The translations under genes were made by a program, and so were the position numbers. Below the pieces are notes generated by a model that did no database searches, was not told the DNA's origin, and saw only the letters and a list, made by a program, of their open reading frames with translations. 16,121 nucleotides of DNA from Candidatus Woesebacteria bacterium (lineage in GTDB: Bacteria > Patescibacteriota > Microgenomatia > UBA1400 > MFAQ01), in contig JAGVOE010000060.1 of the NCBI GenBank assembly GCA_020052895.1, positions 1 through 16,121 of the forward strand. Direction: 5' to 3'. Numbering within the stretch: the first letter of the stretch is position 1; each line of letters starts with the position of its first letter. Shown piece after piece: positions 5,084-13,904 of this stretch.

Positions 5084-6408
5084 AGTAGTTTATATATTTG
5101 AATTCCCAAAATATTGGTATGGATTAGCTCGCCGGCTACTTTTTGAGGGTCCTCCCCTATGGTAATTAAGTAATCATAGCCCATTTGGGTAGTGACCCAG
5201 GAGGTGTGATCGTAGTCGCGAGATAAATAGTAGAGATTGTGAAGTTTGTCTACCAGAATTTTGGCGTCGGCTGGTAGAGATTGAACAAAGCCGTCGGTGT
5301 CAATAAAAGTGTCCGGCAGACGATAAGCATTGGCTATCAAAAAAGAGGTTGAGTCCTGACGGCCCATAAAAAGAGGCAGATACTTGGACATAGCCAGTAA
5401 GCGTAGACCAAGGATACCAATACTTGAGAGAGTAGCCACCAGAATAAAGAGCGAGCGATACTTTGGCTGAGTAAGTGAGCTTACCCAAAGAACGGCCGAA
5501 ATAGCGAGAGCCGGAAGATAGGGTAAAAGAAAACGGCTGGAGGGAGGATCCAAAATCAGAGAAAAAAAAGATCCCAGAACCGCGACCCAGGCTACTCGAC
5601 GAGCGACTTGATTTTTACTTCTAAGAGAGAGCAGAGAAAGAATAAACAATATCCCCACTAGAGGCGAAAGAAAGTCATCAAAGGGAAAGGTTAGGTAAAA
5701 GGGGGCCAGTAGTAGATGCTTGAGAGCGATCCATAAACCGAGAAATGAGTGATTAAGGACTCCACTAAAAAGTGGATACAAGGGATTACCGGTAAAGTAG
5801 TAGGCGAGACCGAACCACGGCAGAGAAACTAGTAAAGCAGGTAAGATAAGCGGTAGACCAAAGGCCGCGGCATAGATGGCGAGAGACCCCAAAGAGAGCC
5901 ACTTGGTCCCAATAGCTAGCCCTAGAAAAAGACCGGCCGGTTTCCACGATCCTTTCACCAAGTAGTAGAGGGCCAAAGTTTCCCAAAAAGTTCTGATGAG
6001 ATCAACATAGGCACTGCCCGACTGCCAGCTGACCAGCCAGGTAGCATAAAAAAGTGAGACGCCCACCATTTTCAGGACAGAAGACTGCTTGAGAAAGGAT
6101 AAAGTTTTCCAGATAAAAATAGCCGAACCCAGACCGGCCAGGTACTGAAGCAGTTTGGGGCCGAGACTACCGGAAAGCCAGACCAGAGGAGTAAACAGAG
6201 TTTCGGCTAATCGGGGCATGGCTGAGTAGTAAAGCAGACCGCCGGGAAAGTACCACTGGTGTTTGAGGAGCCAGAGTTTGGGAAGAGTGAGATGATACCA
6301 AAGCGCGTCGAAGCCCATTTCGGGAGTAAAAACGAGGAAAAGGTTTAAGATAACCAGAAGAATTAGCGGAAGAAGAATAACAAAAAAAGTTATTTTTGGT
6401 TTGACCAT
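5080..6408 (-). CDS. GT-C type membrane glycosyltransferase
   Basis: This 442-aa protein has about ten hydrophobic helices. After the first one comes MGFDALWYHLTLPKLW, with Asp34 and His39 in the first outer loop. That position carries the catalytic acidic residue in GT-C enzymes of the PMT/ArnT type, which use polyprenyl-phosphate sugars. The last 75 or so residues (from about 365) are soluble and outward-facing, again as in that fold. I would call it GT39-like, substrate unknown. Start codon ATG 6408 overlaps the preceding gene by 19 nt, so the two are translationally coupled. It probably adds a sugar to the exported glycan or to a surface acceptor. Confidence 0.65.
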   Translation of the reverse strand: MVKPKITFFVILLPLILLVILNLFLVFTPEMGFDALWYHLTLPKLWLLKHQWYFPGGLLYYSAMPRLAETLFTPLVWLSGSLGPKLLQYLAGLGSAIFIWKTLSFLKQSSVLKMVGVSLFYATWLVSWQSGSAYVDLIRTFWETLALYYLVKGSWKPAGLFLGLAIGTKWLSLGSLAIYAAAFGLPLILPALLVSLPWFGLAYYFTGNPLYPLFSGVLNHSFLGLWIALKHLLLAPFYLTFPFDDFLSPLVGILFILSLLSLRSKNQVARRVAWVAVLGSFFSLILDPPSSRFLLPYLPALAISAVLWVSSLTQPKYRSLFILVATLSSIGILGLRLLAMSKYLPLFMGRQDSTSFLIANAYRLPDTFIDTDGFVQSLPADAKILVDKLHNLYYLSRDYDHTSWVTTQMGYDYLITIGEDPQKVAGELIHTNILGIQIYKLL

Positions 6409-7157
6409 TGAAAAATTCGGGTGGATAACGACTGCAGGCCCATGAGATAAGCTTGGAACAGTCCGACTGTACCATCTAGAAAGCCGGCCTTGAGAAAGTA
6501 GTTATTCAAAAACTTGGCCGGGGGATAGATAAATAAACGAAACCAAGAAAAAGGCTTACCTTCGCGGCTTAAGACTTTTGAGTCTATTTGACCGTACCGG
6601 GAAACCCGACCAAGGAACTCTGAGATAAAGTGGTCTTTAAGATGGTAGAGAGGGACAGACAGCTCCCCCACCCTACCTCGAACTCGCCAAAATTCGTGAA
6701 CCGGTCGAGAAAATTTTCCAGCCGTGCGCCTGGCTAGTCTCAGTAGACTGAGATGGCCGGTTTCCCCATGGTGGAGAGGCTGGTGAAAAACAAGATCCAG
6801 GCGAGGCACTAGGTAGCCCGCTGACTGGGTAGAAGATTTTATGACGGCCTGAATTTCCCGAACTAGCTCGGCCCCCACATACTCGTCGTCGTCGACAAAA
6901 AAGACCCAGTCTGACTTGGCCTTTTGGAGGGCGAAGTTTCTTTGGGCGGCGAAGTCGTTATTTAGAGGATGGTGGAAGATTTTGGTTGGTGGAGTGAGTC
7001 CCGCCGTGGCGGGAGACGACGAGGTGGAAGTCCCGCCTGGGAGGGAGACAGCGGGAGAATCGATGATGATGATGATTTCGTCGGCAAAGGCGACTGATCT
7101 CAGAAGAATTTCGTTTGGTTTTGAAGTTTGGGAAATGATGGCAACGGTTAGCTTCAT
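6390..7157 (-). CDS. GT2 glycosyltransferase, WaaE-like, with odd insert
   Basis: This 255-aa GT-A fold enzyme resembles the WaaE/KdtX branch of GT2. It shows MKLTVAIISQ, ADEIIIIID, the acceptor-side FHHPLNNDFAAQRNFAL, the metal/nucleotide-binding DWVFFVDDDEYV (83-94), RPVHE (151-155) and PLYHLKDH (169-176). In this family the strand is normally followed by a DSGSTD-type nucleotide-binding loop and a short helix. Here residues 34-59 are instead a Pro/Ser/Thr/Gly-rich stretch coded by palindromic DNA, about nine residues longer than usual, and five Ile codons precede it as an ATC repeat. The loss of that loop may impair donor binding, yet the frame is open. It shares ATGA with the acyltransferase gene upstream. 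Confidence 0.8.
   Translation of the reverse strand: MKLTVAIISQTSKPNEILLRSVAFADEIIIIIDSPAVSLPGGTSTSSSPATAGLTPPTKIFHHPLNNDFAAQRNFALQKAKSDWVFFVDDDEYVGAELVREIQAVIKSSTQSAGYLVPRLDLVFHQPLHHGETGHLSLLRLARRTAGKFSRPVHEFWRVRGRVGELSVPLYHLKDHFISEFLGRVSRYGQIDSKVLSREGKPFSWFRLFIYPPAKFLNNYFLKAGFLDGTVGLFQAYLMGLQSLSTRIFQWSNQK
6999..7037. repeat. Palindromic repeat inside a coding sequence
   Basis: TCCCGCC-GT-GGCGGGA (6999-7014) is a perfect 7-bp palindrome, and a third copy of TCCCGCC follows at 7031-7037. All lie within the coding insert of the WaaE-like GT2. The same heptamer, in the orientation GGCGGGA, forms an arm of the hairpins at 3215-3221 next to the broken tRNA. A (GAT)5 trinucleotide run follows at 7062-7076. 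Palindromes that insert in frame are known from other bacteria such as Rickettsia; kinship is not implied. Confidence 0.5.
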
Positions 7158-8290
7158 TCTCCGAGTATTTTGTGGCCTACATTGTTGGCAAGGTCCTTTG
7201 AGGGGGTCTCAATATATTTGTAGACCAAAAGGGAAATGCCTGTGGTGACTAGTACCGAGAGAAGAAACAAAGTGAGGTGAATATATAAATATTCTTTTTG
7301 ATAAGGTAGATTGGGAAGTTTCTGAAACATAAGCCTAGAAAACACATATAGAACCGAGAAGTTGATGAGATAGAAACTATACGAAATTTTTCCATAAAAT
7401 TGTAGGAGCTTGCTATCTAAAAAGTTAAGACTTTTAACTTTTTCACTATAGGCAGCGATACCGATGATAAAAAACGAAATAATACTTTCTACCACTCCGC
7501 CTTGGTATTCGTTGGTGGAGTATCGGTAACCCAAAAGCAGTAGGGTAGCAAAAGGTAGAATGATAGAAATCAGCCTATTTGGAGCTAGAGAAAATTGTTT
7601 TTGAAATTTGGGAAGCATTTGTCCAAGATAAAACATATAGAGATAGCGAAGATCTCTAAACCCTTCGATATTTAAAAGAGTAAAGCTTAGGTAAATTAGA
7701 AAAATACTTATCAATATATCAACAAGAGCAGAGGTTTTTTTGTTTAGCGAATAAAAGACCGGGAAAATAAATGAGGTAATTAAAATCACTCTGAGAGTCC
7801 AAGTAACCCCTCCGACATAGGCGTGGGTGAACAAAATGTTTAAAACTAACTCCTTAAAGTCCATTTGAAAGTTCATCCACCAATTGAACCAGGCTGAAGA
7901 AAAGGGGAAGGTCTGATAGGTAAATCCCAGCTTCATATAGATAGCGGTGGAAAAAACAATTAATAGGTAGACTGGGTAAAGACGGATAATTCTTTTTGCT
8001 AGAAAAGCCAGTATGCCTTTGAAGTTTAATTTTGTTCTGGAAAGTGACTGGCCCAAAACAAATCCGGAAAGGAGAAAGAAAAGAGTTACGGCGGCTCCCC
8101 CATTGCCTATGAGCATAAAAAGTTGTTGGAGTTTGCTTTCTAGTCCGTGGAAAACTAATGGATTTTGTTGCCAAACATTAGCAAAACTAGGGATAACCAC
8201 GACCATAAAAGAATGATTGAGAGCCACGATTAGTGATAAGACCCCTCGAAGGCCATCTAATTTGGTAAATCTGGTGGGGGCGGTGATCAT
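7154..8290 (-). CDS. Acyltransferase family 3 (OafA-like) membrane protein
   Basis: This 378-aa acyltransferase-3 has about ten transmembrane helices. Its N-terminus carries the family signature KLDGLRG followed by R-x10-H (Arg15 and His26), the residues linked to acyl transfer from the cytoplasm to exported sugars. The length matches the membrane domain alone; the SGNH domain that many family members carry at the C-terminus is missing. An SGNH domain is instead fused to the protein encoded seven bases upstream, which suggests the pair works together in O-acylation of the glycan. The gene is more AT-rich than its neighbours (a sampled line near 7690 is near 30% GC), hinting at separate acquisition. 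ATG overlap (ATGA) couples it to the next gene. Confidence 0.88.
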   Translation of the reverse strand: MITAPTRFTKLDGLRGVLSLIVALNHSFMVVVIPSFANVWQQNPLVFHGLESKLQQLFMLIGNGGAAVTLFFLLSGFVLGQSLSRTKLNFKGILAFLAKRIIRLYPVYLLIVFSTAIYMKLGFTYQTFPFSSAWFNWWMNFQMDFKELVLNILFTHAYVGGVTWTLRVILITSFIFPVFYSLNKKTSALVDILISIFLIYLSFTLLNIEGFRDLRYLYMFYLGQMLPKFQKQFSLAPNRLISIILPFATLLLLGYRYSTNEYQGGVVESIISFFIIGIAAYSEKVKSLNFLDSKLLQFYGKISYSFYLINFSVLYVFSRLMFQKLPNLPYQKEYLYIHLTLFLLSVLVTTGISLLVYKYIETPSKDLANNVGHKILGE

Positions 8291-8297
8291 GAAATGA

Positions 8298-9770
8298 TTA
8301 TAGTCGGTATAGTCTTTTAACTTTTAACAATTGGAGGGTTAAAGAAACTACTTTTTGATTTAAGTGGACGTTGTCAGACCGAAAAGCCTTCTTGATACCA
8401 CCGCTTTGAGCGGAAACTAACGGGTACAAATTGAGATAAATTAGACCCCGTTTTTCTACCTCTTTTTGGAGTAGGGAATGAAAAGCGAAAGTAATTTGAT
8501 CGCGAATTGGAAAATCGGCAAAAAATTCCTGGTGGTAGACATTATCCTCAACACCGGTGGGGACGGGACTGAGAACGGCAACTCGAAAACCCTGACTGGC
8601 CGTGGCCTGAACGACCTCTAAATAACGAGTGATCGTGGCGGTAATAATTTTCTTGATGGTCTGACGTCGCTGGTTTTGACGATAGCACTTATAAATATGA
8701 AGCCGACAATCGATTTCTCCTAGTTCAAAAATAATAACTGATTGGTGAGAATTAATTTTCTGAAGAACTTTTTGGAGTTTTTGAAATGAGCCGGTGGTGG
8801 ATTGCGGATTGGAAAGATTGTAGGCGGTAGCCGCACCAAGGTGATGAGTGATAAATGGGTGGCTATAGTTGTAGGCCAAGACATGGCTATCTCCGATCAA
8901 GTGGATCTCTGGAATTTTGCGAATGAGGCAGTATATTTGATTTGCAAGAGGATAGAACGAGTGCTGTAGCTCTATCTTTTGAAACTCCAAATACTTGAGC
9001 AGTCTTTTACAGTTTAAATATAAATTAAAAAGGATATACAGAGGAAAGCTGACGAGGGGTAGATGGCGTCGACAAAAACGCAGGTGACTTTGGGCCAGGA
9101 TCTTAATTTTTTTGGACCCTAGCTGATTAGCACTAGAAGATAGGTGATGAAATATCTGGACACCGGGTAGCAAGCCAGCCGTCAAGCCGGCTTGTTGGGC
9201 CCGAAGACATAAATCGACGTCTTCGTAATATAGGAAGTAAGAGTCATCTAAACCTTTAAGTTTTTTATAAACCGCTGTGTTCATAAAGAGGCAGGCTCCC
9301 GAGAAATAATCAGCTTTGGCTGGTGAAGAGAGATGGGTGTTTCGACCAAAAAGATAATCTACTCGACCACCGTAATCATGAACTATTTTGCCGGCAATTC
9401 GGTATTTGATGATGGGAGCCGTAAGATCGTAGGGAGACAGTAGCAGCTCTTCAAAAAAATTGGGAGAAATGATGGTGGCATCATTATTTAGTAACAGGAA
9501 GTGGGTGCAGCCATCTCGAAAGGCTCTTTTGAGACCAAGATTGTTGCCGCCGGCGAAGCCGAGGTTTTTGCTGGAATCGATCTGAATTATTTGAGGAAAA
9601 TCCTTTTTTAAACCGCTAGATTCATCATCGGTACAACCATTATTTACTAAATAAATAACCAACTGGAAACTTTTTCGAGAAGTAAATTTGCACAGTGAAA
9701 GCAAAGTTTCCCTGGTATCTCCGGGATTGTTGTAATTTACAACTATGGCACCGATCTTAGATAATTTCAT
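8298..9770 (-). CDS. GT2 glycosyltransferase fused to SGNH hydrolase
   Basis: This 490-aa two-domain protein has residues 1-245 as a rhamnosyltransferase-like GT2: VVNYNN (10-15), NLGFAGGNNLGL, the DXD-type LLNND (93-97) and the acceptor-side YYEDVDLCLR (181-190). After a hydrophobic/basic linker (about 240-275), residues 285-490 form an SGNH/GDSL-type hydrolase. This part shows LIGDSH (291-296) with nucleophile Ser295, FELGEIDCR (348-356) where the Asn-containing block III should be, and SDNVHLN (465-471) giving the Asp466-x-x-His469 pair. GT2 adds a sugar to the lipid-linked unit. The SGNH half could add or remove an O-acyl group on it. The start ATG 9770 overlaps the previous gene by 14 nt. 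Confidence 0.82.
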   Translation of the reverse strand: MKLSKIGAIVVNYNNPGDTRETLLSLCKFTSRKSFQLVIYLVNNGCTDDESSGLKKDFPQIIQIDSSKNLGFAGGNNLGLKRAFRDGCTHFLLLNNDATIISPNFFEELLLSPYDLTAPIIKYRIAGKIVHDYGGRVDYLFGRNTHLSSPAKADYFSGACLFMNTAVYKKLKGLDDSYFLYYEDVDLCLRAQQAGLTAGLLPGVQIFHHLSSSANQLGSKKIKILAQSHLRFCRRHLPLVSFPLYILFNLYLNCKRLLKYLEFQKIELQHSFYPLANQIYCLIRKIPEIHLIGDSHVLAYNYSHPFITHHLGAATAYNLSNPQSTTGSFQKLQKVLQKINSHQSVIIFELGEIDCRLHIYKCYRQNQRRQTIKKIITATITRYLEVVQATASQGFRVAVLSPVPTGVEDNVYHQEFFADFPIRDQITFAFHSLLQKEVEKRGLIYLNLYPLVSAQSGGIKKAFRSDNVHLNQKVVSLTLQLLKVKRLYRL

Positions 9771-10851
9771 GAAATATTTTTTCTATTTTACTAACGGTAG
9801 TATCCCACAGGAATCTGTGATGAACATCTTTAATTCCATAAAGGCCCATCTTGTCCCTCAATGACTGGTGAAGTAACAAGTTCTTCAAGGCCCCAGAAAG
9901 AGCTAAGGCGTCTCGCCGGACCAAAAGCCCACTTTTCTCGGTGACGATGGTTTCATGATATCCACCTTCATCGACTGCGAGCACTGGAGTACCGCAAGCC
10001 AAACTTTCGACTACCGAGAGACCAAAGGGTTCCAGACGGGCCACTGCCAGCAAAACTTTTGATTGATTGTATAACCGACAAAGATCTGGTGTTTTTATCC
10101 CCTCTTGAATCTCAAGGATGACTCCTTTGGACTTGGCTAACTCAATTAGCTCCAGGTTATTTCGGTGTCTGGGAGAGACAATTACCAGTTTGGGGCGTAA
10201 CTTGGGTGTTATCAACGCGACAACTTCTACGGCCAAAGACAAAGCTTTTTGAGGCTCGTGATTCCCCACAACCAGAACTTGATTTTGACGAACTAAATTA
10301 GCCGGAAAGAAACTGCGAGGATTGATACCCATATATACAGGAGTGGCGGAGCGACCATAGGCTCTTAGAATAGATCCCGATGAATAATGGGAGTTTGAAA
10401 CAAGACGAGTGGCGTAACCGGCATTTTTAATTTCAATTTTTTGACGAATGAAACGAATGACTCTTTCATAAATCCGATTAAAGAGCGGCCAGCTTTTATC
10501 AATGGACAAAAAGTCCTCGAAAAGGGCTCTAGTGGGCTCTTGACAAAGGAAGACGCTGGGAGTTTTAAGAAATCTTAGAATCCAGGGGGCTTGAAAATGA
10601 CGATCGTGAGATACGAAGACCAAATCAAAGTGATTACCATCTATCTCTGAGGCTTGGTGGCGTTGTTTAAAGCACTGAAAACAAATTGATTCTAAATCAA
10701 TCCACAACCTCCGGGGGGGAAAATTATGAACAGTTTTCGGCAGATTATGAAAGAGATGGATCTGATGATTTTGCCGAAGGCGTGAAATGATCTCCTCCAT
10801 AGCCACATGTGCCCCCCCAAAAGGAATATCGTAGTAGACGGCGATTTTCAT
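9757..10851 (-). CDS. GT4 family glycosyltransferase
   Basis: This 364-aa GT-B fold, GT4-type retaining glycosyltransferase starts MKIAVYYDIPFGGAHVAMEE, with a Gly-rich acceptor-side loop (11-14). The C-terminal donor domain contains VVGNHEPQK (194-202) and the EX7E signature from Glu274 to Glu282 in EPFGLSVVE, followed by LACGTPVLA. The length is normal. Donor and acceptor cannot be read from sequence. It is cytoplasmic and part of repeat-unit assembly; its ATG lies in an ATGA overlap with the methyltransferase stop. Confidence 0.88.
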   Translation of the reverse strand: MKIAVYYDIPFGGAHVAMEEIISRLRQNHQIHLFHNLPKTVHNFPPRRLWIDLESICFQCFKQRHQASEIDGNHFDLVFVSHDRHFQAPWILRFLKTPSVFLCQEPTRALFEDFLSIDKSWPLFNRIYERVIRFIRQKIEIKNAGYATRLVSNSHYSSGSILRAYGRSATPVYMGINPRSFFPANLVRQNQVLVVGNHEPQKALSLAVEVVALITPKLRPKLVIVSPRHRNNLELIELAKSKGVILEIQEGIKTPDLCRLYNQSKVLLAVARLEPFGLSVVESLACGTPVLAVDEGGYHETIVTEKSGLLVRRDALALSGALKNLLLHQSLRDKMGLYGIKDVHHRFLWDTTVSKIEKIFHEII

Positions 10852-11528
10852 GATAGAGATTGTTTTTCAAGGACACCAAAAATGGTGGAGTAAAGCGGGG
10901 GCTCGGGCAAGAAAGGCTTCAAAATAATTTTGAGGAGAACTTTAAGCAATTTATTTTGACCGGACAGTCTTTCGATTAATAGACCGGAAAGGCTCAAAGG
11001 AAGAGATGGTTTTAGAAAAATAATTTTGCAGGAAAATGGAGCAAATAATTTTCGCAAGCTCTTTAGAGAGTAAACTCTTAAATGGGTATTGTCTAAGTAA
11101 TGAGAGTGAGAAAGACCATAGTGCAAGAGGATCTCTTGATTTTTGATAGGGACCGAGAAGATAAGCCGTTTGGACACTCTAAAAATCTCCTTTAAGGCCA
11201 CGGTGTCCTCCACGTGCTCCAAAATATCAAAGGCAATGGTGGTTTGAAACTCCCCTTTTTTAAATGGCAGGCGGTGGATGTCTCCCAACAAGAAAGGAAT
11301 CTCTGGATATTTTTTGGCGGCTGCTTGGACAAAAAGCGCCTGATTGTCTACACCTTGAACTTGATGACCGAGAGACCGCAGGTGCTGAGTGTATAGGCCA
11401 CTACCAAAACCAATATCTAAGCATTTACCTTGAGCATATTTTTGGAGCAGAGCGGCCTTGTCTGAATTTAAGGTGGCCACTCCTGGTCCCCAACCGTACT
11501 TTTGACCATTAAAGAGATAACTATTCAT
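10848..11528 (-). CDS. Class I SAM-dependent methyltransferase
   Basis: This 226-aa protein has a class I Rossmann methyltransferase core. Motif I CLDIGFGSG (36-44) binds SAM, the acidic end of strand 2 is VD (60-61), GDIHRLPF (82-89) follows, and FDILEHVED (100-108) marks motif IV. The C-terminal part is basic and hydrophobic, possibly for contact with the membrane or the lipid-linked sugar. Its place between the flippase and a glycosyltransferase suggests it methylates a sugar of the glycan, perhaps as a cap, but metabolite methylation cannot be excluded. It overlaps the flippase gene by 8 nt. Confidence 0.85.
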   Translation of the reverse strand: MNSYLFNGQKYGWGPGVATLNSDKAALLQKYAQGKCLDIGFGSGLYTQHLRSLGHQVQGVDNQALFVQAAAKKYPEIPFLLGDIHRLPFKKGEFQTTIAFDILEHVEDTVALKEIFRVSKRLIFSVPIKNQEILLHYGLSHSHYLDNTHLRVYSLKSLRKLFAPFSCKIIFLKPSLPLSLSGLLIERLSGQNKLLKVLLKIILKPFLPEPPLYSTIFGVLEKQSLS

Positions 11529-12819
11529 ACTCAGTGATTTTTTTGGTCAATAAATAGGAAGTGGTGATAAGGAAGGGAGGAATAGAAATAATGACACTCA
11601 GTAGAAAGGAGTATGCGGCTCCAAGAGGACCAAGCCTGGGAATAAGCACCAAAGCAAAACCGATTTCCAGGACGACGGTGAGGACGGCAAAAAATGAAGT
11701 AATTTGCGGTTTGTCTAACCCCTGGAGTAAGGCGGTGGGGACAGGTGTAAGGGAGACCAATAAAAAATAAAAACTGAGAACTTTTAGAACAGGGTAAGCA
11801 GCTTCCACCACAACGATGTCTTTGAGCCACCACAGCAAAAATGGCTCACCAATAATGAAGGTCAAAGCGACAGCCACCAGACCGCCTAGGAGAGCAAGCC
11901 CCTCGACACCCAGAACTAAAGCCTTTAGTTTTTTTATCCGATCTTTTTCTAAAAGCGAAGCACTTAGAGGAAAAAAGGCTTGAGCAAACTGAGAGATCAC
12001 TCCTGCACCTTTAGCGACAATACTTTGAGGAATATTAAAAGAAGTAATGGCTCGAGCAGACACCGTGGCCCCTAGCATGAAGTTGCTAAATTGACTCTCC
12101 ACTTGTCCGGCCAGAGTACCGATAAAATTCCTAAGGCCAAAGGAAAAAAGCTCTCGACCCGTTTGTTTATCATAGGCCGGAGTAAAATCTGAACCTGAAA
12201 AAACCCGGAGCGAGTAAATAAGCATGTATATAAAGGTCAGGAGATGAAAAATCAGTTGAACAAACAAGATAAAGGCAATGTTTGGATAGTAACCAGAGAC
12301 AAAGGCGGAGATCAAAGTGTTGGCACTACCGACTAACAAAGTTTTTATATTAAAAATATCAAATCGTTGTTCAGCTTGAGGCAGATTTAGAAAATGAGTA
12401 TTTATATGATTAACAAAGATAATGATGGCCAGGATTAGGATGGACCAGCTGATAGTTACTTGATCAAGATAAGTAAAAATAGACATTGTTTGGGTAAGAA
12501 AAGATAGAATGGCAATCGTTCCAATGAACAAGATGAGGGCAAAAACGGTAAAGATGGCAAAGGAGGTTTTCCAGGTTTTGATTTTGTCGTCACGAGTAGT
12601 TTGAGGCAGGGAGAGTTTCCTAACCACAGCGCTAGAAATACCAAAATCAAATACAGCGGCGATAGAAATAAAGGAAACTAAAAGAATGTAGACACCAAAG
12701 ACGTCTCGACCCAAATGATTTAAGAGAATGGAGATGGAGAAAAAACTGGCCAGAAGAAGATAAAAGTAGCCGAGAAGGTTGTAGCCGGTATTTTTGATCA
12801 AACTTTTCTTTAGCGACAT
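11521..12819 (-). CDS. Polysaccharide flippase (Wzx/MATE-like)
   Basis: This 432-aa integral membrane protein has about 12 hydrophobic helices and the N-terminal layout of the oligosaccharide flippase family: NTGYNLLGYFYLL, then LGRDVFGVYILLVSFI, and DFGISSAVVRKLS after helix 2. The loop with FGLRNFIGTLAGQV precedes helix 7, and a C-terminal block contains GLDKPQITSFFAVL and LGPLGAAYSFLL. It would move the lipid-linked repeat unit from the inner to the outer face of the membrane, linking the cytoplasmic glycosyltransferases to the outer-face GT-C and ligase. Start ATG 12819 overlaps the upstream gene by 10 nt. Confidence 0.88.
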   Translation of the reverse strand: MSLKKSLIKNTGYNLLGYFYLLLASFFSISILLNHLGRDVFGVYILLVSFISIAAVFDFGISSAVVRKLSLPQTTRDDKIKTWKTSFAIFTVFALILFIGTIAILSFLTQTMSIFTYLDQVTISWSILILAIIIFVNHINTHFLNLPQAEQRFDIFNIKTLLVGSANTLISAFVSGYYPNIAFILFVQLIFHLLTFIYMLIYSLRVFSGSDFTPAYDKQTGRELFSFGLRNFIGTLAGQVESQFSNFMLGATVSARAITSFNIPQSIVAKGAGVISQFAQAFFPLSASLLEKDRIKKLKALVLGVEGLALLGGLVAVALTFIIGEPFLLWWLKDIVVVEAAYPVLKVLSFYFLLVSLTPVPTALLQGLDKPQITSFFAVLTVVLEIGFALVLIPRLGPLGAAYSFLLSVIISIPPFLITTSYLLTKKITEYE

Positions 12820-13904
12820 ACTTTTTGGTAGAGGGTTTGGATCTGCTTGGCTATTTTTAGATGATCAAATTTTGCCAAAGCTCTAGCTCTGGCGATTTGA
12901 GCCATTTTTTGCCTCAAGACCTCATTATAAATTAGTTTCTCGAGGTTTGTCTGGAGAGTTTCGGGTGACCTTTCACGTCCGTAGAGAGCCGCCTCGCCGC
13001 AAACTTCGGGAATAGCACCGGTGCTAGTGGTGACGATGGGCAGGCCGCTAGCCAGGGCCTCGACCAGGCTAACTCCAAACTGCTCTTGCCAGGTACTAGT
13101 GGATCTGCTGGGAAGACAAAAGAGGTCGGCTTTTTGATACTCGGTGTGTATCTGACCGTAGGGAACCTTCTTTTTTAGATGTATGTTTTTAAAGCCGGCC
13201 AGATCGTGACCTAGTGGACCGTTGCCGATTAGGGTTAGATGAACCTGTGGATATTTTTCTTTGATTTTAAAAAAAGCGGTGACCAGGTCTTCAATCCCCT
13301 TCTCGGGTACCAAGCGAGCGACACAGAGAATATTAAAGGTTCTTTTTTTCCTCAGACCTGGTTCCGGACTAAACCGCTTAATATCGACCCCTACCGGAAT
13401 AACTGAGATCTTGGTCTCGGAGACTCCTTCTTGGAGGAGAGCTTCTTTGGCCATCTCAGTAACGGCAATGAAGTGATCGACACTTTCTTGGGCCAGTTTT
13501 TTGTACTGTTTTCTGCCCCGCAAACTTTCGTTATTGTGAGGTATTATTTCCCAGACTGTACTAATTACTCGCTTGACCACTCCCCGCCTTTTGGCCATAA
13601 TGGCCTGGTGAGTGTAGCCAAAGTAAGTCTCGGCCACATGCACGATGTCGGCCCCTTTGATGACTTTGTCTAGGCCATAGAGCCGGTGGGCGTCGGTAAA
13701 GAGACGGTTGAGGATAGGAAATTTAAAGGGGAAGTTGGGCAGATCCGTTGGTGACCAAAGTTTTTTTAGAGGTAGTTGGATTTTGTCGGAGATGGGGTGT
13801 TTGGAGGAAATGGCGATGACCTCGTTTTTTTTCGCTAGAAGGTAGTAATTTTGTAACTCAAACGGATTCAAAAACGCCCCCCGAACAATAAATACTTTTT
13901 TCAT
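12810..13904 (-). CDS. GT4 family glycosyltransferase
   Basis: This 364-aa GT-B/GT4 enzyme has ADIVHVAE in the acceptor domain (85-92), and HFIAVTEMAKEAL with VIPVGVD (168-174) at the domain link. In the donor domain it has LCVARLVPEKGIEDLV (193-208), LIGNGPL (225-231) and the EX7E pair Glu274/Glu282 in EQFGVSLVE, followed by ASGLPIV. The domain layout is complete and the sugar is unknown. Its ATG overlaps the stop of the AT-rich GT2 gene in an ATGA. This boundary is also where base composition changes abruptly: the GT4 gene is near the operon average and the preceding gene is far more AT-rich. Confidence 0.9.
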   Translation of the reverse strand: MKKVFIVRGAFLNPFELQNYYLLAKKNEVIAISSKHPISDKIQLPLKKLWSPTDLPNFPFKFPILNRLFTDAHRLYGLDKVIKGADIVHVAETYFGYTHQAIMAKRRGVVKRVISTVWEIIPHNNESLRGRKQYKKLAQESVDHFIAVTEMAKEALLQEGVSETKISVIPVGVDIKRFSPEPGLRKKRTFNILCVARLVPEKGIEDLVTAFFKIKEKYPQVHLTLIGNGPLGHDLAGFKNIHLKKKVPYGQIHTEYQKADLFCLPSRSTSTWQEQFGVSLVEALASGLPIVTTSTGAIPEVCGEAALYGRERSPETLQTNLEKLIYNEVLRQKMAQIARARALAKFDHLKIAKQIQTLYQKVCR

